Counted from the first letter of the stretch, positions 31,397-40,883 are shown. The stretch: 64,000 nt of DNA from CAZHTF01 sp964535305 (GCA_964535305.1 CAZHTF010000003.1:1-64000); one strand, 5' to 3'. Translations and numbers: made by a program. Notes: generated from the sequence alone by a model not told the origin.

Positions 31397-34315
31397 TCAT
31401 GGCCGCAGCAGAATCAGATTCCCCAGCGATTCGGCGGAGTACGCGTGGCCGCGCGCGCCGCTCCACGATGAGTATTCGCCCAGGCCCGCATCAAGTCGCG
31501 TGACGTTTACGCCCCAGATCGGACTGCGCACCGCGCCTTTCCCAAGCGAAGTCAACGGAATCGCCAGCTCGATCACCCACGCCTCGCGCCCGATGCGCGA
31601 CGCGACCCGCGCGCCGGATTGCCATTCCACGCTCGCGCTGGTCGGCGGATCGGTCCGCGGGCCGCGCCGCGCCAGCAGCAGGCCGCTCGGTTTCACCTGG
31701 ATGCAGAGCAGCTCGGATGCGTCGGTGTCGGCGCGGTTGGTTGGATTCAGCAGCAGCTCGACCAGGTCCTGACCCCAGGGGATCGCGCCGTCCAGCGGCA
31801 CGACGTTGTCCGCCTTCCACGTCGGCGCTGCGCTGCGATCGAGCTCGCAGCGCACGGCGACATAGAACCACTCGTCGTCAAAACAGAAGCTGGCCTGCGT
31901 TTCGCGCGTCGGCCGCGGGCTGAGCACGCCGTCCGCGCCGCGCGTCTGGCCGCGCACCAGTTGAAAATCGCCGACCGTATTGCTCGAGCTGCGCAGCCAC
32001 TCGTCCAGCACCGCGTCGATGACCGGCGCGTCCGCGACGAACAGGCAACTGCTGACCGCCAGCCGAGCCGTCAGCTCCGCAGCCGGTCCGCCGAGCTCGG
32101 GCTTGAGCATCAGGCGAAAGTCGGTGATGCCCTCCGGCGAGTGGCGCAAGCTATCCAGCGCAAGCTCGAGCCGCGCACGCTGCCGCGCGTTTGCCGCGGC
32201 CCGCAGCGGCGCCGCCTCCGCGAGCGCCAGGCCCGGCTGCGCGGCGCTCAGGCTCCAGCTCGCATTTAGGCCGGCGTCCGTGCGGTTGTCGACCGAGACC
32301 AGCGCCGCGGCGCGAAGCTGCTCGTCGCGCCGCTCGAGCCGTACGCCGCGCAGCGAGACTTGCACCTGCGCCGCTTGCGTCATCAGCCGTTCCCAATCGG
32401 CCAGGTTTGCCAGCCGCTGGCTCGCGGGCGTATCCGCGTCCGCGCTGGACAACTCGCGCAACACCAGGCTGCGCGCCAGCGTCGGCAGCTCCGGATTGCG
32501 CGACCAGCCAGTGTCGCGCACATCCAGCAGGTGCGAATCGCATGCCTCCAGACAGGCGAAGCCGACCACCTGCTGCGCCGTCCGCGTCGCCAGCAGCGAC
32601 TTGCCGGCAGCGCTCAACATCGTCAGTAGCGCGTGGTCCTGTTGCCCGCGACGCAGGCGCTTCAGCCGCACCGTCGCCAACGGCCGCTCGCGAATGCCGA
32701 AGGGCGTGCCCGGGGCGATCAGCGCGCCGCGCTGGCCCGCGCCGCCGCGGGCCGCAAACTCCGCCGCGTGCTCGATCCAGACGCCGTCGAGGCGGTAATA
32801 GCCTGCAATCCAGGCCAGCAGGGCCGGATCCACGGCCGGCGATTCAACGGCCAGCGCCGGCGAATAAGGCGGGCGATCCGGCATCAGCCAGACGCCGCGG
32901 CCGGCGGACTGCTCCTGGCGCATGGCGGCTGGTTCGAGCCAGCCGGCGGGCGTCGCCCAGACCCCCGGCTCTACGCCGCTCACGTCTGGCGCGTTGTGCC
33001 AACCCAGGCCGCGCAGCGAGCGCGCAGGAAAGTGCGCCAGCGTCTGCTGCGATAATTCCGCGTCTTTCAGCAGCGCCTGCAATCGGCGGAATTGCTCGAC
33101 GCGCGCTGCGCTAAGAACCCCGGGCGGCAACGGCCGGATCCAGGTGCGCTCCAGCCAGCCGCGCTGCGCGAAGTGCTCGCGCAACGAGCGCGCGTAAGCG
33201 TTCAGTAGCCGCGCGTAATCCGCCGATGCGACCCCGCCGTTGCGCTGCGCGTCCGGGTAGTCGATCGAGAGCGGCGCTAGCCAGTGCGAAAGCAGTGGAG
33301 ATTGGCCGGGCTCGGGCGGGTCGAGCCAGCGCTGTACGAGCGCGTCGTACGCGGCCCAGTCGACTTCGATTTCCTGCGGCCCGCGCACCTGGTAGCGCGG
33401 CAGCGATGTCCACAGCAGCGGCTGCATGCGGTGCGCCGCGAAAAGCCGCAGCGTCTGCTCGAGCAGCGCGATTGCGCTCGCGTGGGAAGGATCGTCCGCC
33501 GATAGCCGCGTCTGCTCCGCGGGCACATCCGGCCAGCGGAGATGCTCCGCAAGCAGGTCGCGCGGCTCGATGCGGCAGAAAATCGGCAGCGCCACGTTCG
33601 CGGGCAGCTCAGCAGGGATCACTGTCAGCAGCAGGTCGTACGAAGCCAGCGGCGCGGCGCCGAGCAGCACGTCCAGCTTCCCGGAGTAGCGGCCCGCGGG
33701 CGTTTTCGCAGGGACGTGAATGTCGATCCAGCAGTACTCGTTGCGATCCGCCCCGAGCCGCAGCGGCCCGCCGCCGCGCGGCGCATCCCAGGGCGCAAGC
33801 GCGTCGGCAAATGCGCCCGGTTGCGGGCGACGCCGGGCGTGGTCGGCGTACCACGACGCAAAGCGCTCGACGCGCGTGAAGCTGACGCGCTCACGCGTGA
33901 CCTGCGCGGCGCCGATCACGTCGCCGCTCTCGCTCCGCAACTCGCCGACACGCACATCGACCGCGCTGAGCGGCGCCAGCGAAGCCCGCAGCCCGACCTG
34001 AAGCGCGATGGTCTCATTCGCGCAGGCCGCCAGCCGCACATGCCGCCCGGATGCGGAGAAGATTGGGTTCTCCGGCGCGGCCGGCCCGTCCGGCGTCAGC
34101 TCATACAGCTCGGGCTGCACCCAGACGCTGATCCGCGCCGGCTGCAGATCGGCGCACGCGCCGCAAAGCAGCAACAGCGGCAGCAGGACGCACGAAGCCC
34201 AGCCCGGCGCGCCGCGCGGAATCTCAAGCGGCTCCGTGCGGCAAGCCGCTGCGCCGCGCACACGCCGCCGCGGCGTCGCGTGCCGCAGCCCGGCTATCGC
34301 TTGGGTTCGGGCCAT
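31397..34315 (-). CDS. Large lipoprotein, glycoside-hydrolase-like with C-terminal CBM9-like domain
   Basis: 972 aa. ATG 34315 lies 22 bases inside the end of the upstream gene, so it is translationally coupled to it. A hydrophobic segment ending LLLLCGAC-ADL gives a lipobox, though the N-terminus before it is long. The middle resembles the GH123/DUF4091 type: an N-terminal beta domain (NEYCWIDIHVPAKTPAGRYS), then a barrel-like part (RIEPRDLLAEHLRWPDVP, WLAPLSIDYPDAQRNGG, LDGVWIEHAAEFAARGG). Residues ~760-965 are CBM9-like (DAPVIDAVLDEWLRSSSN, CFDDEWFYVAVRCELDR, EAWVIELAIPLTSLGKG). Probably an outer-membrane or cell-surface glycan-active protein. The GH assignment is by overall layout; catalytic residues are not identified. 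Confidence 0.7.
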   Translation of the reverse strand: MARTQAIAGLRHATPRRRVRGAAACRTEPLEIPRGAPGWASCVLLPLLLLCGACADLQPARISVWVQPELYELTPDGPAAPENPIFSASGRHVRLAACANETIALQVGLRASLAPLSAVDVRVGELRSESGDVIGAAQVTRERVSFTRVERFASWYADHARRRPQPGAFADALAPWDAPRGGGPLRLGADRNEYCWIDIHVPAKTPAGRYSGKLDVLLGAAPLASYDLLLTVIPAELPANVALPIFCRIEPRDLLAEHLRWPDVPAEQTRLSADDPSHASAIALLEQTLRLFAAHRMQPLLWTSLPRYQVRGPQEIEVDWAAYDALVQRWLDPPEPGQSPLLSHWLAPLSIDYPDAQRNGGVASADYARLLNAYARSLREHFAQRGWLERTWIRPLPPGVLSAARVEQFRRLQALLKDAELSQQTLAHFPARSLRGLGWHNAPDVSGVEPGVWATPAGWLEPAAMRQEQSAGRGVWLMPDRPPYSPALAVESPAVDPALLAWIAGYYRLDGVWIEHAAEFAARGGAGQRGALIAPGTPFGIRERPLATVRLKRLRRGQQDHALLTMLSAAGKSLLATRTAQQVVGFACLEACDSHLLDVRDTGWSRNPELPTLARSLVLRELSSADADTPASQRLANLADWERLMTQAAQVQVSLRGVRLERRDEQLRAAALVSVDNRTDAGLNASWSLSAAQPGLALAEAAPLRAAANARQRARLELALDSLRHSPEGITDFRLMLKPELGGPAAELTARLAVSSCLFVADAPVIDAVLDEWLRSSSNTVGDFQLVRGQTRGADGVLSPRPTRETQASFCFDDEWFYVAVRCELDRSAAPTWKADNVVPLDGAIPWGQDLVELLLNPTNRADTDASELLCIQVKPSGLLLARRGPRTDPPTSASVEWQSGARVASRIGREAWVIELAIPLTSLGKGAVRSPIWGVNVTRLDAGLGEYSSWSGARGHAYSAESLGNLILLRP

Positions 34316-35328
34316 TTCTGAACCTCGTAGAGTCTTCGTGGCGATTCGGGTGTGCCGTTGCGGGCCGAGAGCGCCACGCACTCGAGCAGAGCCGAGACCG
34401 CCAGGTGCCGATCGGCGTTGCCGCTGTCGGGCTCCAGCGGCTCGGGCGTGCGGATCGCCTCGGCGAAGCGCCGCAGGTCGCTGCTCAGAAAGTCGCCCGC
34501 GACCGACCGGCTGTCGAGCGGCGTGCGGTCCGGCGCCTCCAGCACCACCTGCTCCAGGCCAACCGCAACCGTGGCTTCCGCGCCATGATGGCGATTCGTC
34601 AACTGATACGGCGGAATGTCCCACACGGCCCGCAACAACGCCGCTCCGCCGGCTTCGTAGCGCAGCAGCGCGGTCGCGAAGTCATCCGTCTCGCGCGCCA
34701 GCTCGGCGCTGCGCTTGCGGCAGCGTCCGCTCAGGCCGAAGACGCTCTCGGGCAAGCCGCGCAGCACCGAGAGGGCCTCGAGCGCCGCGTACGCGGTGCT
34801 GAAGAGCACGCCGCCGCCCGCGTCGATCTGGCTCGAACGCCAGGATTGCAGAGGCGGCCCCTCGACCGCGATATCGACCTCGCTCAGCACCGGTCGAAAG
34901 CCTGGCTGGCGCAAGGCCCAGCGCAGCGGCTCGCGGGCGTGCTCGCTCCAACTCGCCACGCGCAGCACGGCGCCGTTGCTACGCGCCAGGCGCAGCGCGT
35001 CGACCGCTTCGGAGAAGCTGCGCGCCAGCGGCGGGCCGTGCCAGACGTGAATGCGCCGCCCGAGCGCGTTGTTGCCGATTTCGACCGCGGCCCGCGTCGA
35101 GCCGCCGATCAACAGCGCCTGCACGCCAGCCTGGGCCAGCAGCACGCGCGTATCATCGATCCATTCAACCCCGGGCAGCGCAGCGCTCTGCGGCATTCCC
35201 GACTGCGCCGCGAGCTCGAAGTCGCGCACGCTGGCCAAGGCCGCCTGCAGTGCGGCGGCTTCCTCGGCCGGAGCGATCAGCCCCAGGCGCAGCGGCGGTG
35301 TAGACGTGCCCTCGCTTTGATTTGGCAT
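34294..35328 (-). CDS. Degenerate Gfo/Idh/MocA-like protein
   Basis: 344 aa (start 35328; a GTG at 35337 is possible). The general order fits the Gfo/Idh/MocA family: an alpha/beta N-half (RLGLIAPAEEAAALQAAL, VQALLIGGSTRAAVE) and a beta-sheet C-half (SEVDIAVEGPPLQSW, IDAGGGVLFSTAYAALEALS, FLSSDLRRFAEAIRTPEP). However, the GxGxxG dinucleotide motif is replaced by GLIAPAEE and the EKP lysine motif by VWHGPPLARS, so NAD(P)-dependent redox activity is doubtful. It is coupled (22-base overlap) to the GH-like lipoprotein, so both may serve one carbohydrate-related or surface function. It could also be a sugar-binding relative. Confidence 0.65.
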   Translation of the reverse strand: MPNQSEGTSTPPLRLGLIAPAEEAAALQAALASVRDFELAAQSGMPQSAALPGVEWIDDTRVLLAQAGVQALLIGGSTRAAVEIGNNALGRRIHVWHGPPLARSFSEAVDALRLARSNGAVLRVASWSEHAREPLRWALRQPGFRPVLSEVDIAVEGPPLQSWRSSQIDAGGGVLFSTAYAALEALSVLRGLPESVFGLSGRCRKRSAELARETDDFATALLRYEAGGAALLRAVWDIPPYQLTNRHHGAEATVAVGLEQVVLEAPDRTPLDSRSVAGDFLSSDLRRFAEAIRTPEPLEPDSGNADRHLAVSALLECVALSARNGTPESPRRLYEVQKWPEPKR

Positions 35329-35373
35329 TAGACTCACGAAGATCGCGCGGCGTAAGGGCCGCCTGGAGCTTTC

Positions 35374-36336
35374 ATGCGTGCGCTCTTCCTGGCCGGCGCG
35401 TTGCTTGCCACGCCCTCGAGCCAAGCAGACATTCTGTACCTTCGCGACGGTTCCCGCCACTACGGCACGCTGATCGCCCGCACCGATGAGGTCGTGCTCT
35501 TGCGCGTCGAGGCCGTCGCGGGCCAGTCGCCGCGCGTGCGGCAATTCGCGCGTCAAGAGGTGCGCTTCGTCGAACGCACGCCGGTGCCCGGCGCGCCGGT
35601 GGATTCGCCGCCGCCAAGCGCGCCCGCGGCGCCAGGCGAGATTGAGCCGCGCCAGAAGCAGCTCTTGTTCGAGTCATTCGAGCTGCTTGACGATCTGGAA
35701 TTGCCGGCGGCGCTGCGCGTGCTGCAGCGCGTCGTTAGCGGGGCGCCGCCGCAGCAAATCGAAGTCCTGGAGCGGCTCACGCGGGCGCAGCGCGGTGTGC
35801 CGCTGGATGAGTTGATCGCGCACACGCGGCTCTCGCTGGCGCTGCTAGAAGAAGATCGCGGCCGTTTCGCGCTGCAACACGTCGGAGAGTACGAAGCCGC
35901 TGCGCTGGGCAGACTGCTGTCGCAGCGGCAGGCGCTGCTGCTGAGCCGGCAGTACGATTCGCGCAGCCTGGAGTCGTGGTCGATCGATCCGCACGCGTAT
36001 GCGGAATTGAGCGACGCCGCGCCGGAGTTGGCCCGCGACGCGGCGTTGGCGGCCGCTTTCATTGGCGCCCGGCTGCGATTCGATCCGGCGCTGCGCGCTG
36101 CGCGCCGCGAGCGCTCGCTGGCGCTCGAGCGCCGCGAGGCGCTGCAGCGGCTGGTAGCGCACGTCCGCGGGCTGCCGGGCTTCACCAGCCTGGACTCCCG
36201 TGACGCTCCGGACGACCCGACACTCGCGGAGCAGGAGCGGCTGCGGACAATCGCCGACGAGCAGGCCGCGCGCCTCTCCGCCGCCGCCACGCAGCCGGCG
36301 TCTGCGCCCGCTGCCGCACCGGGAAACGCGCCATGA
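35374..36336 (+). CDS. Secreted hypothetical protein
   Basis: 320 aa. An N-terminal signal peptide (MRALFLAGALLATPSSQADI) is followed by a small beta domain (ILYLRDGSRHYGTLIARTDE, VVLLRVEAV), a Pro-rich linker, and then long helices (RQKQLLFESFELLDDLELPA, LRVLQRVVSGAPPQQIEVLE), ending in an Ala/Pro tail. No family recognised. Its stop overlaps the purC start (ATGA at 36333), so purC is translated in coupling with it. It starts 45 bases from the divergent Gfo/Idh/MocA-like gene. Confidence 0.8.
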   Translation: MRALFLAGALLATPSSQADILYLRDGSRHYGTLIARTDEVVLLRVEAVAGQSPRVRQFARQEVRFVERTPVPGAPVDSPPPSAPAAPGEIEPRQKQLLFESFELLDDLELPAALRVLQRVVSGAPPQQIEVLERLTRAQRGVPLDELIAHTRLSLALLEEDRGRFALQHVGEYEAAALGRLLSQRQALLLSRQYDSRSLESWSIDPHAYAELSDAAPELARDAALAAAFIGARLRFDPALRAARRERSLALERREALQRLVAHVRGLPGFTSLDSRDAPDDPTLAEQERLRTIADEQAARLSAAATQPASAPAAAPGNAP

Positions 36337-37238
36337 ACCCCGCAGCGCCCGCGATCAGCATGCTCGAGCTCCCCGGTTGCATCGGTCGCGGCAAGGTGCG
36401 CGAGCTGTACGACCTCGGCGAGCGACTGATGATTGTCGCCACCGATCGCATCTCCGCGTTTGACGTGGTGATGCGCGCGCCGGTGCCCGGAAAGGGCGTC
36501 TTGCTCACGCAGATGTCAAAATTCTGGCTTGAGACGCTGCCGGCCTGTCGCCCGCATCACATGGACTATGTCGTCACGCAAGCGCGCTGCCCGCAGCGCT
36601 ACGCCGCGTTCGTCGAGCAACTGGCCGGCCGCGCCATGGTCGTCCGCCGCGCCAACGTGCTGCCGATCGAGTGCGTGGCGCGCGGCTATCTCGTCGGTGG
36701 CGGCTGGCGCGAATACCAGGCGACCGGGCGCGTCAGCGGCGTCACCTTGCCCGCCGGCCTCAAGCTGGCCGACAAGCTGCCTGAGCCGATCTTCACGCCC
36801 AGCACGAAGGCCGCGATCGGGCACGACGAGCCGGTCTCGCTCGAGCAAGCCTGCGAGCTGGCCGATGCGGCGCTGCCAGGCGGCGCGGATTGGATGCGCC
36901 AGGCCCGTCGCCGAACACTCGAGATCTATCACCAGGCCGCTGAGCACGCGCAGCGCCGCGGGATCCTGCTAGCGGATACGAAATTCGAGTTCGGCGTGTG
37001 TGACGATGTGCTGCTACTCGTCGATGAAGTGCTCACGCCAGATTCGTCGCGCTTCTGGCCGGCGAACTGCTGGCGGCCGGGCGAGAATCCGCCCAGTTTC
37101 GACAAGCAGTACTTGCGCGACTATCTCGAGACGCTGAGTTGGGACAAGCGCAGCGCGCCGCCCGTGCCCAGCGAAGTGATCGAGCGCACCCGGGCGAAAT
37201 ACCAGGAAGCCTTCGAGCTGCTGACGCGCCGCGGATAG
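36333..37238 (+). CDS. purC: Phosphoribosylaminoimidazole-succinocarboxamide synthase
   Basis: 301 aa, the length of the yeast Ade1-type form. It condenses CAIR with aspartate, using ATP, to SAICAR in purine synthesis. Motifs: GRGKVRELYDLGERLMIVAT, DRISAFDVVM, PIECVARGYLVGGGWREYQ, TPSTKAAIGHDEPVSLEQA, ADTKFEFGVCDDVLLLVDEV and LTPDSSRFWPANCWRPGENP. All match the family. It overlaps the preceding secreted-protein gene by four bases, an unusual operon partner. Confidence 0.97.
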   Translation: MNPAAPAISMLELPGCIGRGKVRELYDLGERLMIVATDRISAFDVVMRAPVPGKGVLLTQMSKFWLETLPACRPHHMDYVVTQARCPQRYAAFVEQLAGRAMVVRRANVLPIECVARGYLVGGGWREYQATGRVSGVTLPAGLKLADKLPEPIFTPSTKAAIGHDEPVSLEQACELADAALPGGADWMRQARRRTLEIYHQAAEHAQRRGILLADTKFEFGVCDDVLLLVDEVLTPDSSRFWPANCWRPGENPPSFDKQYLRDYLETLSWDKRSAPPVPSEVIERTRAKYQEAFELLTRRG

Positions 37239-37312
37239 CGCGCCGCGGATCAATCGTCGCGCCCAGGTGGACGCACGTGATCGCCACGCGATCCCGAGCC
37301 GGAGACATGCCG

Positions 37313-38260
37313 ATGCTGATTACGTCTCGCACACCGTGGCGCTCGTCATCGCCGCGCAGCGCCCGCGCTTTCACGCTGATTGAGCTGCTCGTGGTGGTCG
37401 CGATTATCGGGCTGCTGATCTCGATTCTGCTGCCGAGCCTGTCTGCGGCGCGGCAATCCGCCCGCGGCGCGGTTTGCGCTTCGAACCTGCATCATCTGGG
37501 CATCGGGACGACGATTTACGCCGACGCGAATCGCGGCGTCATGGTGCCGGGCCGGCCGGGAAAATACACCAATCCCGCGCAGAACATCTACTGGATCGGG
37601 AACGGATTTCAGTGGCGGCCGCGCTGGTTCGTGCGGCTGGGGGCCGAGTCGGGCTTCTTCGCCTTCAATGTGCCCTCGTCAGATCCAGCGCTGGATAATG
37701 TCATGTTGGTCGATGGCAACGACGTCTTTCTTTGTCCGCAGGTCGATGATTGGCGCAACAACCGAAACTACCCTTTCGGCTTGAACTACCAATTCCTAGG
37801 GAATACGCGTTTCCGCGGCGGTCTGGAGACCAACGGCTTCATCAATTTCCCGGTGCGGATCGAGTCGCTGCGTGGTGGCGAGACTGTGCTCGCGGCTGAC
37901 GCGCTTGGTACTGCGGCGGGCAAGCCGCGCGACGCGCGCACCGACTATCGGCTCGATGGCGTGCGCGATCAGTTTGCGGTCGGCAATCATGCCTGGTCGC
38001 TGGATCCGCCGCGGCTGACGCCCACCTCGGATGTCTGCGACGATCAATTCCGCACGCCCGACAATCGCTCCGCGCCCGATCTACGACACCGTGGCGCGGC
38101 CAGTGTGTTATACGTTGATGGGCACGTGGCGCGCGGCACATACAAGTCGCTGGGTTATGTCGAGAACTCGGACGGCAGCATCGCGGACACAGCTCCGGCG
38201 GCGACGAATCGGTTGTTTGACGGCAGCGGGCGGGACGACGATCCGCCGCCAATTCAGTAG
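37313..38260 (+). CDS. Planctomycete-type prepilin-like protein (H-X9-DG)
   Basis: 315 aa. ATG 37313 is placed eight bases after GGAG. The N-terminus is a type IV pilin/type II pseudopilin signal: basic residues, then RAFTLIELLVVVAIIGLLIS, with cleavage by a prepilin peptidase before FTLIE. The C-terminal part holds the HRGAASVLYVDGHVARG motif (His, nine residues, Asp-Gly) that marks the large planctomycete family of DUF1559-like prepilins. No other pilus or secretion gene is adjacent, so it is an orphan copy that probably uses machinery encoded elsewhere. Confidence 0.92.
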   Translation: MLITSRTPWRSSSPRSARAFTLIELLVVVAIIGLLISILLPSLSAARQSARGAVCASNLHHLGIGTTIYADANRGVMVPGRPGKYTNPAQNIYWIGNGFQWRPRWFVRLGAESGFFAFNVPSSDPALDNVMLVDGNDVFLCPQVDDWRNNRNYPFGLNYQFLGNTRFRGGLETNGFINFPVRIESLRGGETVLAADALGTAAGKPRDARTDYRLDGVRDQFAVGNHAWSLDPPRLTPTSDVCDDQFRTPDNRSAPDLRHRGAASVLYVDGHVARGTYKSLGYVENSDGSIADTAPAATNRLFDGSGRDDDPPPIQ

Positions 38261-38313
38261 GTCTTTTCGCCGGCTGGATCTAGCGGCCCGGCGCTGCTGC
38301 TGCGCAGCGCGGC

Positions 38314-38342
38314 TTGCGCAGCCGTGCTCGTGCGGCTATAGT
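38314..38342 (+). promoter_or_regulatory. Putative sigma-70 promoter giving a leaderless mRNA
   Basis: TTGCGC (38314-38319), 17-base spacer, TATAGT (38337-38342). The predicted transcription start is at about 38349-38350, the A of the ATG of the MFS gene, so the mRNA would have no 5' leader. No Shine-Dalgarno sequence precedes that ATG. Confidence 0.45.
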
Positions 38343-38349
38343 CGCGCGA

Positions 38350-39561
38350 ATGTCCCCCACGCATTGCGCCGTGCTGATTGTCTTGCTGGAAGGGCTCTCG
38401 TTTGGGCTCATCCTGCCGGTGCTCAGCGATTTCTGCACTTCACTGGGCGGTTCAGCGTCGCTGGCCGGGCTGCTTTTCGCGCTGGTCAGCGGCCCGAAGG
38501 TGCTCACCAATCCGCTGTTCGGCAAACTCTCCGACCGCGTCGGCCGCCGGCCGGTGCTGGCGATCAATACGCTCGGCACGCTGGCGGGCTCGCTCGTTTG
38601 GGCGCTGTGCTCGTCGCTCTGGATGCTGGCGTTCAGCCGCCTGATCACCGGGATTTTCAGCGCCCAAGCCGGCCTGGTGCAGGCGATGGTCGCCGATCGC
38701 GCGCCGCCGGAGCGCCGCGCCGCTGCGATGGGCATGCTGGGGGCGGCGTTCGGCGTGTCGTTCAGCGTGGGGCCGGTGCTGGGCGGCTGGACGGCGCATC
38801 ACTTCTCGCACGCGAGTGTCGGCTGGGTTTGTGCCGCGATGCAGTTGACGTCGCTGCTGCTCATCGCATTCGTGTTGCCCGAGTCGCTGCCGCGCGAGAG
38901 CCGCCGCAACGTGCGCACGCCGGCGTTCCGCGACGAGTTGGCGCTGGCCTCAACTCCGCAGGTTGCGCGGCTGCTGCTGGTCACCGTGCTGATGACGCTG
39001 GGCACGTCGCACCTGATCGCGACTTTCTCGCTGGTCGCGGGCGAGCGCTACCAGATGACGGTCGCGATGGCCGGCTACGCTTTCGCCGTGATCGGGCTGG
39101 TCGGGATCGTCGTGCAAGGCGGTCTGATTCGCCCGCTCACACGGCGCTTCAGCGAGCGCGGCATCGCGCAGGCAGGCTTGCTGCTGCTGGCGGCTGGCTT
39201 GGCGCTGTTGGCGGTCGGCGCGGGCGCGTGGTCGTTCTGGTCGGCGGCGGTCGTGGTTGGGCTGGGCAGCGCGCTGGCCGCGCCGTGCCTCACCTCGCTG
39301 TTATCGCGCAGTGTAGGATCGCAGGACCAGGGCGCGATCAACGGACTCAACCAATCCTCGCTCGCGGTCGGTCGCGCCGGTGGAAACCTGCTCGGCGGCG
39401 CGCTCTACGACCGCAGCGGCATCGGCGCCTGCTACGGCTCCGCCGCGGTATTCGCGACACTGGGTCTGCTGCTGCTGCTGCGCCGTCCGCGCGAGCCGCG
39501 GCCCGTCGCGCGCGATTCTGCTACCGGCGAGCTGCAGCCGGCCGTCGGACTCTCGGATTAA
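38350..39561 (+). CDS. Major facilitator superfamily transporter
   Basis: 403 aa with about 12 hydrophobic segments. The loop 2-3 signature GKLSDRVGRRPVLAINTLG and the motif C-like GAAFGVSFSVGPVLGGWTAHH are typical of TetA-like drug/H+ antiporters (DHA1). The second half starts near residue 200 after a charged central loop (ESLPRESRRNVRTPAFRDEL). The substrate cannot be predicted. It stands alone with its own promoter; the start at 38350 coincides with the predicted mRNA 5' end. Confidence 0.9.
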   Translation: MSPTHCAVLIVLLEGLSFGLILPVLSDFCTSLGGSASLAGLLFALVSGPKVLTNPLFGKLSDRVGRRPVLAINTLGTLAGSLVWALCSSLWMLAFSRLITGIFSAQAGLVQAMVADRAPPERRAAAMGMLGAAFGVSFSVGPVLGGWTAHHFSHASVGWVCAAMQLTSLLLIAFVLPESLPRESRRNVRTPAFRDELALASTPQVARLLLVTVLMTLGTSHLIATFSLVAGERYQMTVAMAGYAFAVIGLVGIVVQGGLIRPLTRRFSERGIAQAGLLLLAAGLALLAVGAGAWSFWSAAVVVGLGSALAAPCLTSLLSRSVGSQDQGAINGLNQSSLAVGRAGGNLLGGALYDRSGIGACYGSAAVFATLGLLLLLRRPREPRPVARDSATGELQPAVGLSD

Positions 39562-39679
39562 TCCGCGCGCCGCCCGCCGGCACGCGTCATCCGCGGCCCC
39601 GCTCCGCACCCGGCTGCGCGGCATCTGCGCTGCGCTCGGTAGACACGCCGCGCTCCAGCGTGTAATACCAATCTCCACT

Positions 39680-40855
39680 ATGAGTCCTGTGCTTTCGAAC
39701 CTGGTCAACGCGATTGCTCCGTCGGCCACGCTGGCGACCACCGACCGCGCCCGACGACTGCGCGAGCAGGGCATCAACGTCATCGCGCTGGCCGCCGGCC
39801 AGCCGGATTTCGATACGCCCCAGCACATCAAGGATGCCGCGACGGCGGCGCTGGCCGCGGGTGATACGAAGTACCCCACGCCGGTCTCCGGCACGACGCC
39901 GCTGCGAAAGGCGGTCCGCGAATACCTGGCTCGCTACAGCCAGCTCGAATACGGGCTGGATGACATCTGCGTCACGGTCGGATGCAAGGACGCGCTGCAC
40001 CTGGCCTTCGCGGCGATTCTGAACCCCGGCGACGAGGTGCTCGTCCCAGTGCCGTACTGGGTCAGCTACCCGGATCAGATCCGCATGACCGGCGCCAAGC
40101 CGGTCTACCTGCCGTCCAATGCGCAGGGCAAGCTCTCGCCCGCGGTGCTCAAGGCCGCGATCACGCCGCGTTCGCGCTTGTTCGTCATGAACAGCCCGTC
40201 AAATCCGAGCGGGGCGGTCTATTCGCACGACGAGCTGGCGGCCATCGCCGACGTACTGCGCGGAACGGACATCTTGGTCGTGAGCGACGAGATCTACCAC
40301 CGGCTGACGTTTGACGCGCCCAGCGCCGTCAGCTTTGCCACACTGGCGGGCATGCACGAACGAACGGTGACGATCAACGGCGTCAGCAAGACCTATGCAA
40401 TGACCGGCTGGCGGCTGGGCTTCGCCGCGGGGCCGGCCACGATCATCGAAGGCATGGCGCGGCTGCAGGGCCAAACCACCAGCGGCGCCGCCAGCTTCGT
40501 GCAGACCGCGACGATCGCCGCTCTGAGTGGCCCGCAAGAGAGCGTCGACCGCATGCGCGAAGCGTTCCGCCGACGGTCGCAGACGATGTGTGCCGCGCTG
40601 CGGGCGATGCCGGGGGTCAAGTTGATTGAGCCGCGCGGCGCGTTCTTCTGTTTTCCGGATGTGAGCGGGACGTTCGCGCGACTCGGCGTGCGCAACGCGG
40701 ACGAATTCGCCGAGGCGGCGCTTGAGCGAGCGCATCTGGCGCTGATCTCCGGCTCGGCGTTCGGCTGCCCGACGCACGTGCGGCTCAGCTACGCCATCAG
40801 CGACGAGCAGGTTGCCGAGGCAATGGCGCGGCTGGGGCGGATGCTGGCGAGCTGA
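39680..40855 (+). CDS. Class I aspartate aminotransferase
   Basis: 391 aa PLP enzyme of the thermophilic AspC/type Ib kind. ATG 39680 gives the usual N-terminus (LSNLVNAIAPSATLATTDRA). Motifs: VIALAAGQPDFDTPQHIKDA, KYPTPVSGTTPLRKAVREYL, VTVGCKDALHLAFAAILNPG, MNSPSNPSGAVYS, VSDEIYHRLTF and the PLP-lysine region NGVSKTYAMTGWRLGF (Lys in VSK). It transfers the amino group between aspartate and 2-oxoglutarate; arogenate/prephenate activity also occurs in this family. A hairpin with a T-run follows the gene. Confidence 0.93.
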   Translation: MSPVLSNLVNAIAPSATLATTDRARRLREQGINVIALAAGQPDFDTPQHIKDAATAALAAGDTKYPTPVSGTTPLRKAVREYLARYSQLEYGLDDICVTVGCKDALHLAFAAILNPGDEVLVPVPYWVSYPDQIRMTGAKPVYLPSNAQGKLSPAVLKAAITPRSRLFVMNSPSNPSGAVYSHDELAAIADVLRGTDILVVSDEIYHRLTFDAPSAVSFATLAGMHERTVTINGVSKTYAMTGWRLGFAAGPATIIEGMARLQGQTTSGAASFVQTATIAALSGPQESVDRMREAFRRRSQTMCAALRAMPGVKLIEPRGAFFCFPDVSGTFARLGVRNADEFAEAALERAHLALISGSAFGCPTHVRLSYAISDEQVAEAMARLGRMLAS

Positions 40856-40883
40856 TCGGCCGCGGCGTGCGGCTACGCTCCTT

